From contig JAFPYQ010000054.1 of NCBI GenBank assembly GCA_017394475.1, positions 1 through 7,555 of the forward strand: a stretch of 7,555 nt of DNA. The letters run 5' to 3'. Each line of letters opens with the position of its first letter. Position 1 is the first letter of the stretch. Source of the stretch: Oscillospiraceae bacterium. Its GTDB lineage: Bacteria; Bacillota; Clostridia; Oscillospirales; Ruminococcaceae. The notes below the pieces were generated by a model. The model was not told the DNA's origin, searched no databases, and saw only the letters and a program-made list of their open reading frames with translations. The translations under genes and the position numbers were made by a program. Below, one piece after another: positions 1-7,223 of this stretch.

Positions 1-2197
1 ATGTGATGATGCCGAGTATCACCGCAACCACTGCCATGATGAAGAACATTGCGCCAAATGAAAATGCTCTTGTGATGCCCGCTATGGGGTCTGCCTGGGA
101 CTTTACCATATCCTTCATTGAGGACAGCTCCTTTATGATAAAGCGGGTGCTGTTGCCATTTATGATGGTATCTCCTATCCTTATGGCATAGTCTGCATCG
201 GTGACGCCGTACTGTGTGATGAGCTTTGCCATAGTCTCATCTGCTCTGCGGCGGATGCGCTCTTCAAGGTCGCCGTCGCAGCCGTCTGCAGACATGGAGT
301 CCTGTACATTTGCACCGTAAAGCTCTGTCAGCTTTTCCTCAAAGGCCTCACGGGTATAGCCGTCACTCAGATATACATCTATGGTGCGGGGTCGGGCCGT
401 GGGCATGATGCGCCTGTATCCGTCGGTGGTAATGTACAGCACACTGCGGTCGAGCGCCATATTGTTGACGATGCCCGTTATGATGTAGCTCTGCTCAATG
501 TCGCCCTGCACTATGATGCTGTCGCCTATATTCATGTTTTCTTCCCTGTGACGTCTGATGGAAACTGCGATCTCATTCTCATATACGGGCAGGCGGCCGT
601 CTAATATTTTTATGTTCTCCGTCTCGGAAAAGTCGTCGTATACCGCTATCCTTGCTTCAAGGTCGGAGCCCTTCACATCCACCTTGTCAAGGAATGCCGA
701 TGTGATGAGCACTTTCCTCACCTCGGGCATCGCAAGGAGCTCTTCACGCATCTTTTGTGGGTCTGCACTGTCCATCACAGCTATCCTTGTATCCGCCATC
801 TCTATGCCGAAGGTCCTGACCAGGTTGTCCGAGCCGTTTTTGAAGAAATCGAAGGTATATGCGGAGAAAAGCATGGCAATGCCCGCAAGTGCGATGCATA
901 TACCAACGCCAATGTTTGAGGATATATCACTTGCAATGCCTTTTAGTGCAAGGCGCAGGTTTATGCTCTTTTTCAGCCCCTCGAGAGGGAGAAAGTTCCT
1001 TCCGAAATGATGTGTCTTTATGCCCTTACGGAATGCTGTCACGGGAGGAAAGCTCTTTATTATCCCTGCCTTGATGAGCGCAAAGAGTATGACTGCCAGC
1101 AGAGTGAGCAGTATCACAAGGAATATTCTGCCGAAGTTCGTATTTATGCTCACCGTTCTTGACATCATGGCCATGGACATATAGGTCATTACGGGGGTGA
1201 ACAGTGCGGCTGCGATGCCGCCGGTCACTGCGCCGATACCGCCGGTTATCACATATTCATACACATAGGAAAGGGATATTTCCGTGCTTTTGTAGCCGAT
1301 GGCTTCAAGCACGCCTATCTGCTGCATTTGATCCTCGATATCCTTGGATATCTTATGCCTTATCATAAAGAGCGATGCTGCCAGTGTGACAAGTGACAGG
1401 CCTGCACTCATGTATAAAAACAGATAGAGATACTGCAGTGCTATCATCCGGCTGTTAGACTTACTGGAGAGCCATCCGTCAAGGCTCTCCCCCGTTCGTT
1501 CTTTGCACAGGTCTGCATACCTGTTGTAGATGAATTCTCCGTTAGTATCGTTATGGTCAAAGAAGATGATGTTATATTCCTTGAACAGGGGGGAAAGGGC
1601 AAGCTTGTCATCCTCTGAAACTATCAGCCTGAACCCGTTGCCGTTGTCGCACCACAGTCCGCCGTTGTAGAAGGCTGCGATGGTGAAGGGGTACTTGTTG
1701 CCGCCGTAGATGACGGTGAATGTATCACCGATGTCAAAGCCTGCTGTGATATGATAATACTCCGGGAGGCGGATGGGATGATCGAGTGCGGATATCTCAT
1801 CTTCGGGCAGAGTGCTTGTGACCGCGTAGTCCTCTATTTTGCACTCATCTGCCTCTGATATGAATACTACGGGGTTGCTGCTCATGCCCTTGCCGTCACT
1901 GTCTATCGTCTTGGCGGTCTCGCTTATGGGGGCATGGATAATGAGCAGGTCGGACACATCCGGGTCTTCGGCAAGTATATCATAATAGCTGTCACGATAG
2001 GCGCTGTTGTCTATGGCTATGGAATACTCACGGCAGCCCGAAGCATCGAAACTTCTGTCAAACGCCTTCTCGATGCCTGTGATATTTGCAGCAAAGGTGG
2101 AAAGCAAAAATGCTGTGATGAAGGTAAGCACCGCGATGCCTGCCGCTTCCCGCCTGTTCTTCTTCAAATTGAACAATGATAATCTGAATATTTTCAT
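1..2197 (-). CDS. FtsX/MacB-type ABC transporter permease (3' end beyond window)
   Basis: Membrane subunit of an ABC exporter or mechanotransmission complex, presumably partnered with the ATPase encoded just upstream. The frame is open for 732 codons from ATG 2197 to the window edge. Visible segments: membrane helix 1 (about residues 19-38), a large extracytoplasmic domain (about 40-254), helices at about 255-278, 311-338 and 357-380, then a second half with a helix at about 428-448, a second ectodomain (about 450-705) and the start of another helix at about 711-732. IGVLEAIGY (294-302) between helices 2 and 3 is the typical FtsX-family coupling segment. This is the duplicated FtsX layout, and the last two helices should lie left of the window. 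The ATG is 4 nt after the ATPase stop, with GGTGATGGT just before it, so translation is probably coupled. The substrate cannot be told from sequence; peptides or antimicrobials are common for such systems, but that is inference. Confidence 0.9.
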   Translation of the reverse strand, partial: MKIFRLSLFNLKKNRREAAGIAVLTFITAFLLSTFAANITGIEKAFDRSFDASGCREYSIAIDNSAYRDSYYDILAEDPDVSDLLIIHAPISETAKTIDSDGKGMSSNPVVFISEADECKIEDYAVTSTLPEDEISALDHPIRLPEYYHITAGFDIGDTFTVIYGGNKYPFTIAAFYNGGLWCDNGNGFRLIVSEDDKLALSPLFKEYNIIFFDHNDTNGEFIYNRYADLCKERTGESLDGWLSSKSNSRMIALQYLYLFLYMSAGLSLVTLAASLFMIRHKISKDIEDQMQQIGVLEAIGYKSTEISLSYVYEYVITGGIGAVTGGIAAALFTPVMTYMSMAMMSRTVSINTNFGRIFLVILLTLLAVILFALIKAGIIKSFPPVTAFRKGIKTHHFGRNFLPLEGLKKSINLRLALKGIASDISSNIGVGICIALAGIAMLFSAYTFDFFKNGSDNLVRTFGIEMADTRIAVMDSADPQKMREELLAMPEVRKVLITSAFLDKVDVKGSDLEARIAVYDDFSETENIKILDGRLPVYENEIAVSIRRHREENMNIGDSIIVQGDIEQSYIITGIVNNMALDRSVLYITTDGYRRIMPTARPRTIDVYLSDGYTREAFEEKLTELYGANVQDSMSADGCDGDLEERIRRRADETMAKLITQYGVTDADYAIRIGDTIINGNSTRFIIKELSSMKDMVKSQADPIAGITRAFSFGAMFFIMAVVAVILGIIT

Positions 2198-2201
2198 ACC
2201 A

Positions 2202-2960
2202 TCACCAGCCCATTTCATCAAGGAAAGCCGTCAGTTTTTCCCTGCGCTCTTTCAGGTCGTCCTCACCGTATCTTGCCATCCTGTGCTCGCCCACAACGCC
2301 GCCGTCGCGCAGATAGATGACCCTTGTGCCGCGCAGGGCGGTCTTTATGTCATGTGTTACCATGACGATGCTCTGCCCGTTCTCATGCACCTGTGTGAAG
2401 ATATCCAGCACATCTTTGCCGGAGGAGGAGTTTAGGGAGCCTGTGGGCTCATCCGCAAAGAGTATTTTCGGTTCGTTTATCACGGCCCTGACGATGCCTA
2501 CGCGCTGTGCCTCACCGCCCGAGAGCTGATTTGGGTATTTCTTCTGCATATCCTCGTCAAGACCCACTTTTTTCAGCAGGTCTTTGACTTTCCTGATGAG
2601 CTCGGGTGAGTTCTTCTGAACCACGAATGCGCCTGTCAGCACATTGTCGAGCACGGTCTGATTTTCCAGCAGATATATGCTCTGGAACACGAAGCCGCAG
2701 TTCTTTCTTCTGAACACTGCCAGCTGATCGTTGGTATAGCCCTGTATCTCTGTATCCCCGAAAAATACTTTTCCGAGTGTAGGCTTGTCCATTCCCGAAA
2801 GGGCATAGAGCAGAGTGGATTTGCCCGAGCCCGAGGCCCCCATGATGATAGTGAGATCACCTTCCATTATCTCAAGATCGAGATTTTTTATAACATGCTG
2901 CTGTGTGCCGCCGTTTGAAAATGATTTGCATAATTTTTCTGTACGCAGAACAGGGATCAT
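2202..2960 (-). CDS. ABC transporter ATP-binding protein (MacB/LolD/BceA-like)
   Basis: Cytoplasmic ATPase that should drive the adjacent FtsX-type permease. It has 252 residues and a complete nucleotide-binding domain: Walker A GASGSGKST (41-49), Q-loop glutamine 93 in FVFQ, signature LSGGE (146-150), Walker B ILFADEP with catalytic Glu171, D-loop SLN (175-177) and switch His203. The length is normal for this single-domain family, with a short charged C-terminal extension. The start is ATG 2960. A GTG at 2969 is also in frame, but it lies only 2 nt from the AAAGG Shine-Dalgarno (2972-2976), whereas ATG 2960 lies 11 nt from it, and homologous proteins start near MIPVL. The stop is TGA. The gene follows the kinase gene after a 107-bp gap with its own promoter, and the start codon sits in a long inverted repeat (separate entries). 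The family is certain; the exported substrate is unknown. Confidence 0.93.
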   Translation of the reverse strand: MIPVLRTEKLCKSFSNGGTQQHVIKNLDLEIMEGDLTIIMGASGSGKSTLLYALSGMDKPTLGKVFFGDTEIQGYTNDQLAVFRRKNCGFVFQSIYLLENQTVLDNVLTGAFVVQKNSPELIRKVKDLLKKVGLDEDMQKKYPNQLSGGEAQRVGIVRAVINEPKILFADEPTGSLNSSSGKDVLDIFTQVHENGQSIVMVTHDIKTALRGTRVIYLRDGGVVGEHRMARYGEDDLKERREKLTAFLDEMGW

Positions 2961-3021
2961 ATATAACACTACCTTTCACAGATCGAAATCAGTATCCTAT
3001 GATAGTATTATATATGATCCC
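2953..3021 (-). promoter_or_regulatory. Long inverted repeat burying the ATPase start codon (candidate fold-back RNA hairpin)
   Basis: Arms at 3001-3021 and 2953-2973 (mirror sum 5974). As DNA, 14 outer pairs are perfect (2953-2966 with 3008-3021), followed by one mismatch, four pairs, one mismatch and one pair. In minus-strand RNA both mismatches become G-U wobbles, giving 21 consecutive pairs around a 27-nt loop (2974-3000). The downstream arm contains the ATG of the ATPase gene (2958-2960) and the GG of its Shine-Dalgarno. The upstream arm contains the candidate -10 box. There is no U-tract after the stem, so it is not an intrinsic terminator. Inference: long read-through RNA is translationally locked, while RNA started locally near 3000 lacks the upstream arm and can be translated. 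Confidence 0.75.
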
Positions 3022-3041
3022 GTAAAAAACTTCTTTGTCAA
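3007..3041 (-). promoter_or_regulatory. Candidate activator-dependent promoter of the ABC ATPase/permease genes
   Basis: On the minus strand there is a perfect TATAAT at 3012-3007. A TTGACA lies at 3041-3036, but the spacer is 23 nt, too long for ordinary sigma-A recognition. An alternative -10, CATATA (3016-3011), gives 19 nt. At the correct 17-nt distance the sequence is AAGAAG, not a -35 match. A good -10 with no usable -35, next to phased repeats, is typical of promoters where an OmpR-family regulator contacts RNA polymerase in place of the -35. The predicted start is near 3000, leaving a leader of about 40 nt. Confidence 0.6.
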
Positions 3042-3071
3042 AGTCTTGTTAATTTCTTGTCTTTTTCTTAA
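3033..3071 (-). promoter_or_regulatory. 11-bp-phased direct repeats, candidate response-regulator binding site
   Basis: Read on the plus strand, TCTTGT occurs at 3044-3049 and 3055-3060, with related CTTTGT at 3033-3038 and a weak TCTTAA at 3066-3071. All four start exactly 11 bp apart. On the minus strand the same site reads as TTAACA and TTGACA separated by 5 nt. Direct hexamers at one helical turn are the usual binding pattern of PhoB/OmpR-family winged-helix regulators, which bind head to tail. The array abuts the expected -35 position of the ATPase promoter and follows the kinase gene, overlapping its stop codon. The upstream-encoded regulator is the obvious candidate protein; this is inference. 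Confidence 0.55.
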
Positions 3072-4354
3072 CTGAGGGGTATAAGAAGTGTGACGCGAAG
3101 TCCGCTGTCGTTTTTCACAGACAGCTCACCGCCCATTTTATCCATGAGCATCTTAGCGATATACAGTCCCAGGCCGCTGCCTTCCTTGTCGCTGTGCTCC
3201 CTGCCGCGGTAGAATTTGTTGGTGATGAGCTCTATCTCATCATCCGGAACGCCGCTGCCCCTGTCGGCAATGACCATTTCAAGAAAGCTCTCATCAAGGC
3301 GGTATGAGATGTCTATTTCCGATCCCGCATACTTGTATGAATTTGATATGATATTGCCGATGACCTGTGACAGGCGCAGCTTGTCGATGCTCACTATGAC
3401 CTGAGGGAGCTCCGACATCCGCACAAGTCCCTTGTCATCGTACCTTGAAACGATGTCCGCTATCACCGATGTATCCTCATCCGTGCAGCTCACCCTGAAT
3501 TCGCCCAGGTCTTCGAGAGTGGATGAGAACAGGTCGTTTACCAGCACATTTATCTCCTCGGCGCGTTTGCTGATGTTGTTCATCTTCACGGTCATATCTT
3601 CCGTAATGGTCATCTGCTGCCCCTCATTCTGCGAAAAAACCGCTGCCATGAGCTCCGATGTGAGCTTTATCCCTGTGACCGGCGTTTTCAGATCGTGAGA
3701 AAGGGATGCCACCAGCTCCCGCTCTTTTTTCTGCAGGGAAAGCTCCCTTGCCCGTGAGGCTTTCAGCTCCTCACGCATGATGTCAAAGCTCTCGGAAAAT
3801 GCGCCGAACATATTGTCCTTGTCCATTTCAAGGGGGCGGTCAAGGTCGCCTGCTGCCACATAGGATGCAAAGTCCTTCATCCGCACAAAGGGGAGGATAA
3901 CTGTTCTGCGGATATATGCCCCGAAGATGAGCACCGCTGCAATGATAAACACGCTGCACAGGCAGTAGCCGATGATGATATCCCTGCGCGGGCGGGCAAA
4001 ACGATCATTGCTGTCGGTGAGCACGACACTGCCTTTGATCTGAGAACCATCGGTGATATAGGTATAGGGGTAATGCATCTGTATGGCAGTCTGGACGGTG
4101 ATGCTTTCCGTTTTGTCCGAACGGTTATCATACAGGATGTTCCCGTTTGCATCAAGTATCACATATTCCCGCCCCTGCGGTGCATCCGGGGATGGGATGA
4201 CACCCGCTGCCGCTGTGTGCGAGAGCTCATTGAGCAGTATCACATCATTGCTGTCCGCGGGGATGCTTTTCGTATCTGTGATCTTCAGAACAGCTATCAG
4301 TCCGATGATGAGCATAACAGCCATCAGCAGTACAGCTCTGTAATAGCTTTTCAT
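3068..4354 (-). CDS. Membrane sensor histidine kinase (HAMP, HisKA, HATPase)
   Basis: Sensor kinase of a two-component pair, 428 residues from ATG 4354. Order of parts: helix 1 (about 6-25), an extracytoplasmic sensor of about 100 residues (26-124), helix 2 (about 125-148), HAMP linker (about 149-198), then the H-box SLSHDLKTPV with phospho-acceptor His220, the N-box with Asn334 and Asn338, the G1 box DRGSG (364-368), NKFYRG and the G2 box GSGLGL (392-397). All catalytic motifs are intact. The start is chosen because its ATG overlaps the regulator's TGA (ATGA) and GGAAGAG lies 8 nt upstream; an earlier in-frame start at 4390 lies inside the regulator and lacks support. The stop is TAA. The sizeable ectodomain argues against the short-loop BceS-type kinases that sense through their transporter, so it may bind a ligand or an envelope cue directly. 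The signal is unknown. Confidence 0.93.
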   Translation of the reverse strand: MKSYYRAVLLMAVMLIIGLIAVLKITDTKSIPADSNDVILLNELSHTAAAGVIPSPDAPQGREYVILDANGNILYDNRSDKTESITVQTAIQMHYPYTYITDGSQIKGSVVLTDSNDRFARPRRDIIIGYCLCSVFIIAAVLIFGAYIRRTVILPFVRMKDFASYVAAGDLDRPLEMDKDNMFGAFSESFDIMREELKASRARELSLQKKERELVASLSHDLKTPVTGIKLTSELMAAVFSQNEGQQMTITEDMTVKMNNISKRAEEINVLVNDLFSSTLEDLGEFRVSCTDEDTSVIADIVSRYDDKGLVRMSELPQVIVSIDKLRLSQVIGNIISNSYKYAGSEIDISYRLDESFLEMVIADRGSGVPDDEIELITNKFYRGREHSDKEGSGLGLYIAKMLMDKMGGELSVKNDSGLRVTLLIPLS

Positions 4355-5082
4355 GGTGCAGTCTCTTCCATCATATAGCCCACGCCCCATACGGTCTTGA
4401 TGAGCTGAGGATCCTTCGGGTCTGCCTCGATCTTTTCGCGGAGATGACGGATATGCACGGCGATGGTGCCTTCGTTTATGAATTCATCCTCCCACACGTC
4501 CCTCAGCAGATCGTTCTTTGTGACCACCTTGCCGCGGTTGGTGTAGAGATAATACAGCAGCTTGAATTCCAGTGCCTTCAGGGTCAGTTCCTTTCCCCCC
4601 GAGACTATCTTGCGGATATTTGTGTTGAGGAAGACATCACCTATCAGCCTTATGAGTCCGTCATCGTTCTGCGGGGCGCTGCGGGGGGCACCGGTATTGT
4701 CCCGTGTCCTGTCATATCTTGCCACGGCGGCTTTTACCTTTGCCAGCAGGACATTGAGGGTGTAGGGCTTTTTGATATAATCATCCCCGCCGATGTTCAG
4801 TGCTATCATCACATCATCATCGCTTGTCCGTGCACTGATGAAGAATATGGGGATATCGAAGCTTTCCCGTATCTTTCTGCACAGGTCGAAGCCCGATCTG
4901 TCGCCGAGATTGATATCGAGCAGGAGCAGTGATACATCATGCCTGTCAAGGAACGATACTGCATCATCATAGCTTGTGACATACGCCGTTCTGACGCCGA
5001 ACATATTGAAATACTCCGATGTAGCCGCGGCGATCATCTCATCGTCATCTATCATCAGGACCTTGTAGTTCTCCGTATCCAT
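4351..5082 (-). CDS. OmpR/PhoB-family response regulator
   Basis: DNA-binding partner of the kinase encoded downstream, 243 residues. The receiver domain (about 6-122) has the acidic cluster Asp12-Asp14, phospho-acceptor Asp56 in LLLDINLG, Ser83 in ISAR and the conserved Lys105 in KKPY. After a polar linker (about 124-141), a winged-helix domain (about 143-237) shows LTLKALEFKLLYYL, RDVW, the recognition region VHIRHLREK and the terminal wing VWGVGY. Length and all key residues are normal. ATG 5082 is preceded by only a weak purine-rich site (AAAGTGAG). It lies 38 nt after the ygiQ stop with no terminator or clear promoter between, so it is probably co-transcribed with ygiQ. It likely controls the ABC genes through the phased repeats near 3033-3071; that target is inferred. 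Confidence 0.95.
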   Translation of the reverse strand: MDTENYKVLMIDDDEMIAAATSEYFNMFGVRTAYVTSYDDAVSFLDRHDVSLLLLDINLGDRSGFDLCRKIRESFDIPIFFISARTSDDDVMIALNIGGDDYIKKPYTLNVLLAKVKAAVARYDRTRDNTGAPRSAPQNDDGLIRLIGDVFLNTNIRKIVSGGKELTLKALEFKLLYYLYTNRGKVVTKNDLLRDVWEDEFINEGTIAVHIRHLREKIEADPKDPQLIKTVWGVGYMMEETAP

Positions 5083-5120
5083 GATCTATCACTCACTTTC
5101 AGCACTGCGGCGGAGACTGC

Positions 5121-7037
5121 TTACAGCTTGTTTTTTCTGTTGTTCCTGTCCCTGCGGTCTCTTTGTGCACGGGGATCGTTCTTTCTTCCGCCGGGTGCAC
5201 CGTGTTTATCTTTATCACTGCGTTTGGCGGTGTTCTGTTCACGGGTGTACTGTACATCGGGCACTACCAGCTTGTCCTCGCCGTGTCCGATGAGGTCGCG
5301 CCTGCCTGCTTTGATAAGCGCTTCTATGACCCTGCGGCGGTTCTCGGGCTTGTAATACTGCAGCAGGACCCGCTGCATTGCCTTTTCCTGTGGATCCTTC
5401 GCCACATATACAGGTTCAATGGTATAGGGGTCAAGTCCCGTGTAGAACATACATGTTGATATAGTACCGGGAGTGGGGTAAAAATCCTGCACCTGTTCGG
5501 GGTGTATCTTGTTCTCTTTAAGGAACATGGCCAGTTTTACCGCATCGGAAAGCTTTGAACCCGGGTGGGAGGACATAAGGTAGGGCACAAGATACTGTTC
5601 AAGATGCTGTTTCTTTGTCACCTCATAGAACCGCTTCTGGAAACGCTTGTAGGCCTCGATATGGGGCTTTCCCATCTTGTCGAGCACCGCCGCAGAGCAG
5701 TGCTCGGGGGCGACTTTGAGCTGGCCGCTGATATGGTGCTCGATGAGTTCATTCATGAATTCATCGTCTTTATCCTCGATAAGGTAGTCATACCTTATCC
5801 CTGAGCGTATGAAAACACGCTTTACGCCCGGCAGCGCCCTTAGCTTTCGCAGTATTGCCAGGTATTCCCTGTGATCCACATGCAGGTTTTTGCAGGGCTC
5901 GGGAGCAAGGCATTTCCTGCCTTTGCACAGTCCGTGTTCGATCTGCTTTTCACATGAGGGGCCGCGGAAGTTTGCCGTAGGGCCGCCCACATCGTGGATA
6001 TAACCCTTGAAACCCTTCATCTTTGTCAGCTTTATTGCCTCTTCGATGATGGACTCCTCGCTGCGGCATGTCACACGCCTTCCCTGATGCAGCGCTATGG
6101 AGCAGAAATTGCAGAAGCCGAAGCAGCCCCTGTTGTGTGTTATGGAAAACTGCACTTCCTTTATGGACGGAACGCCGCCTTCGCTTTCATAGCAAGGATG
6201 ATATGTGCGCTCATAGGGCAGAGAGTATACAAGATCAAGTTCTTCGGTGGTAAGGGAGACAGCAGGCGGGTTCTGTACCAGCATTTTGTTTTTCTGGCGC
6301 TGTATGATGGTCTAGCCGTAGATCTCATCCTGCCAGTAATATTGTATCCGACAGGCCTTTGCGTACTGCTCTTTGCTCTGCACCACCTCTGCATAGGAAG
6401 GGCATTGTACCGCGCCATAGGGCGTTTCACGGGGATCGCACAGATAACAGGTGCCGCGGACATCTCTTATGGAGTGGACATCCTCTCCGCTGTTCAGCCT
6501 GTCTGCCAGCTCGATGATGGAGTGCTCTCCCATGCCGAACATGAGTATATCGGCACCTGAATCCACCAGCACCGATTCCATGACCTCGTTTTTCCAGTAG
6601 TCATAGTGGGCAAAGCGCCTGAGTGAGACCTCCAGACCTCCGCAGAGCACAGGTATCTCCGGGGCGGCTGCACGGCACATCTTACAGTAGACAGTAGCTG
6701 CGCGGTCGGGACGCCTGCCTGCCTTGCCGCCGGGGGAATACATATCCTCCGAGCGTTTCTTTTTTGCCACCGTGTAATGAGCCACCATAGAATCTATATT
6801 CCCCGCGGTGACCAGCCACGCAAGACGGGGCGCGCCGAGCCTCAGCACACTTTTCGGATCGGTATGGTCGGGCTGTGCGATGATGCCCACCGTATATCCG
6901 TGATATTCCAGCAGGCGCGATATTATCGCAGCTCCGAAGCTGGGATGATCCACATAGGCATCACCAATTATATATACAAAGTCAAGGCGGTCGATACCGC
7001 GCTCTTCCATATCTTTTCTGCTTATCGGCATGAACAT
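5121..7037 (-). CDS. ygiQ: YgiQ-family radical SAM protein, interrupted by an in-frame TAG
   Basis: Cytoplasmic [4Fe-4S]/SAM enzyme of the YgiQ (UPF0313) family, whose reaction is not established. Read through, it has 638 residues. The N-terminal family region shows [11 protein letters not shown] (25-35) and [14 protein letters not shown] (about 100-113). The radical SAM cluster motif is C-x3-C-x2-C at Cys305, Cys309 and Cys312, and the C-terminal DUF3362-like part has DFYPTPGT and FYTGLDPYT, ending in a basic tail. Codon 242 (6312-6314) is TAG, lying between QDEIYG and TIIQ where homologues usually carry a basic residue. The frame is otherwise open and unshifted on both sides. Terminated there, the product would be 241 residues without the iron-sulfur site. 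A restart ATG at 6284 has no Shine-Dalgarno. Start ATG 7037 is chosen because AAGGTG (7044-7049) lies 6 nt upstream; GTG 7046 is part of that site. It may be a pseudogene, a sequence error or a read-through gene. Confidence 0.85.
6312..6314 (-). other. In-frame amber codon in ygiQ
   Basis: The minus strand reads GGC TAG ACC ATC. The nine codons after it (TIIQRQKNK) and the following LVQNPPA are normal family sequence, so nothing is inserted or shifted. One base change from AAG or CAG would explain it. No other TAG occurs in roughly 2,290 minus-strand codons of the window, and the four complete frames end in TGA, TAA, TGA and TAA. Confidence 0.9.
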
Positions 7038-7043
7038 ACTGAT

Positions 7044-7049
7044 CACCTT
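7044..7049 (-). promoter_or_regulatory. Ribosome binding site deciding the ygiQ start
   Basis: AAGGTG on the minus strand, 6 nt before ATG 7037. It overlaps the alternative GTG at 7046, which therefore cannot be the start it serves. Confidence 0.75.
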
Positions 7050-7089
7050 CGCTCATAACTGTCCGAGGAATGGCCTCTCCACACACCTT

Positions 7090-7118
7090 ATTATACTATA
7101 TAAGAGCTGAAAAGTCAA
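7090..7118 (-). promoter_or_regulatory. Sigma-A-type promoter for ygiQ and the downstream genes
   Basis: On the minus strand, TTGACT (7118-7113), a 17-nt spacer, then a perfect TATAAT (7095-7090). The predicted start is near 7083, giving a leader of about 46 nt to ATG 7037. It should drive ygiQ and, since no terminator is visible after it, probably the regulator and kinase genes. The leader holds only a small GAGG/CCTC hairpin and no recognised riboswitch. Confidence 0.8.
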
Positions 7119-7138
7119 TCATATACATTCCTGCCTTG

Positions 7139-7155
7139 CCGACTTGACAAGTCGG
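7139..7155. promoter_or_regulatory. 17-bp perfect palindrome over a -35 box, candidate operator
   Basis: CCGACTTG, a central A, then CAAGTCGG: 8-bp arms with no mismatch. It wholly covers the TTGACA -35 (7144-7149) of the plus-strand promoter and lies 20 bp from the -35 of the divergent ygiQ promoter. A dimeric repressor bound here would block the lipoprotein promoter. The binding protein is unknown. Confidence 0.45.
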
Positions 7156-7172
7156 TGGTTCTGGTGTATTAT
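7144..7172 (+). promoter_or_regulatory. Sigma-A-type promoter for the plus-strand lipoprotein gene
   Basis: Perfect TTGACA (7144-7149), a 17-nt spacer, then TATTAT (7167-7172). Transcription is predicted to start near 7179, giving a leader of about 45 nt that ends in GGGGTGAG (7213-7220) ahead of ATG 7224. Confidence 0.82.
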
Positions 7173-7223
7173 TGTAATAGACAGGGCAGACGGAGATGTA
7201 CTGCGGATGAACGGGGTGAGATA

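Noticed and set aside
558..1010. Plus-strand open frame of 150 codons
   Set aside because: It is antisense to the permease, which is continuous with clear helices and an FtsX motif; the composition is that of a shadow frame.
2007..2435. Plus-strand open frame across the permease/ATPase junction
   Set aside because: Antisense to two well-supported genes, with no recognisable domain or ribosome site.
2953..3021. Intrinsic terminator after the kinase gene
   Set aside because: The stem is AU-rich, its downstream side is coding sequence, and no U-run follows it.
4352..4390. Longer kinase start at 4390
   Set aside because: It adds 12 polar residues inside the regulator gene. ATG 4354 has the ATGA overlap and a purine-rich ribosome site.
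4444..4932. Plus-strand open frame of 162 codons
   Set aside because: Antisense to the response regulator, whose motifs are all intact.
6312..6314. Genome-wide reassignment of TAG to an amino acid
   Set aside because: A single TAG in about 2,290 minus-strand codons, with glutamine and lysine using normal codons throughout, does not suggest a changed code.
5994..6560. Plus-strand open frame of 188 codons spanning the ygiQ amber site
   Set aside because: Antisense to conserved ygiQ sequence. Its hydrophobic look comes from reading the opposite strand, and it does not explain the amber codon.
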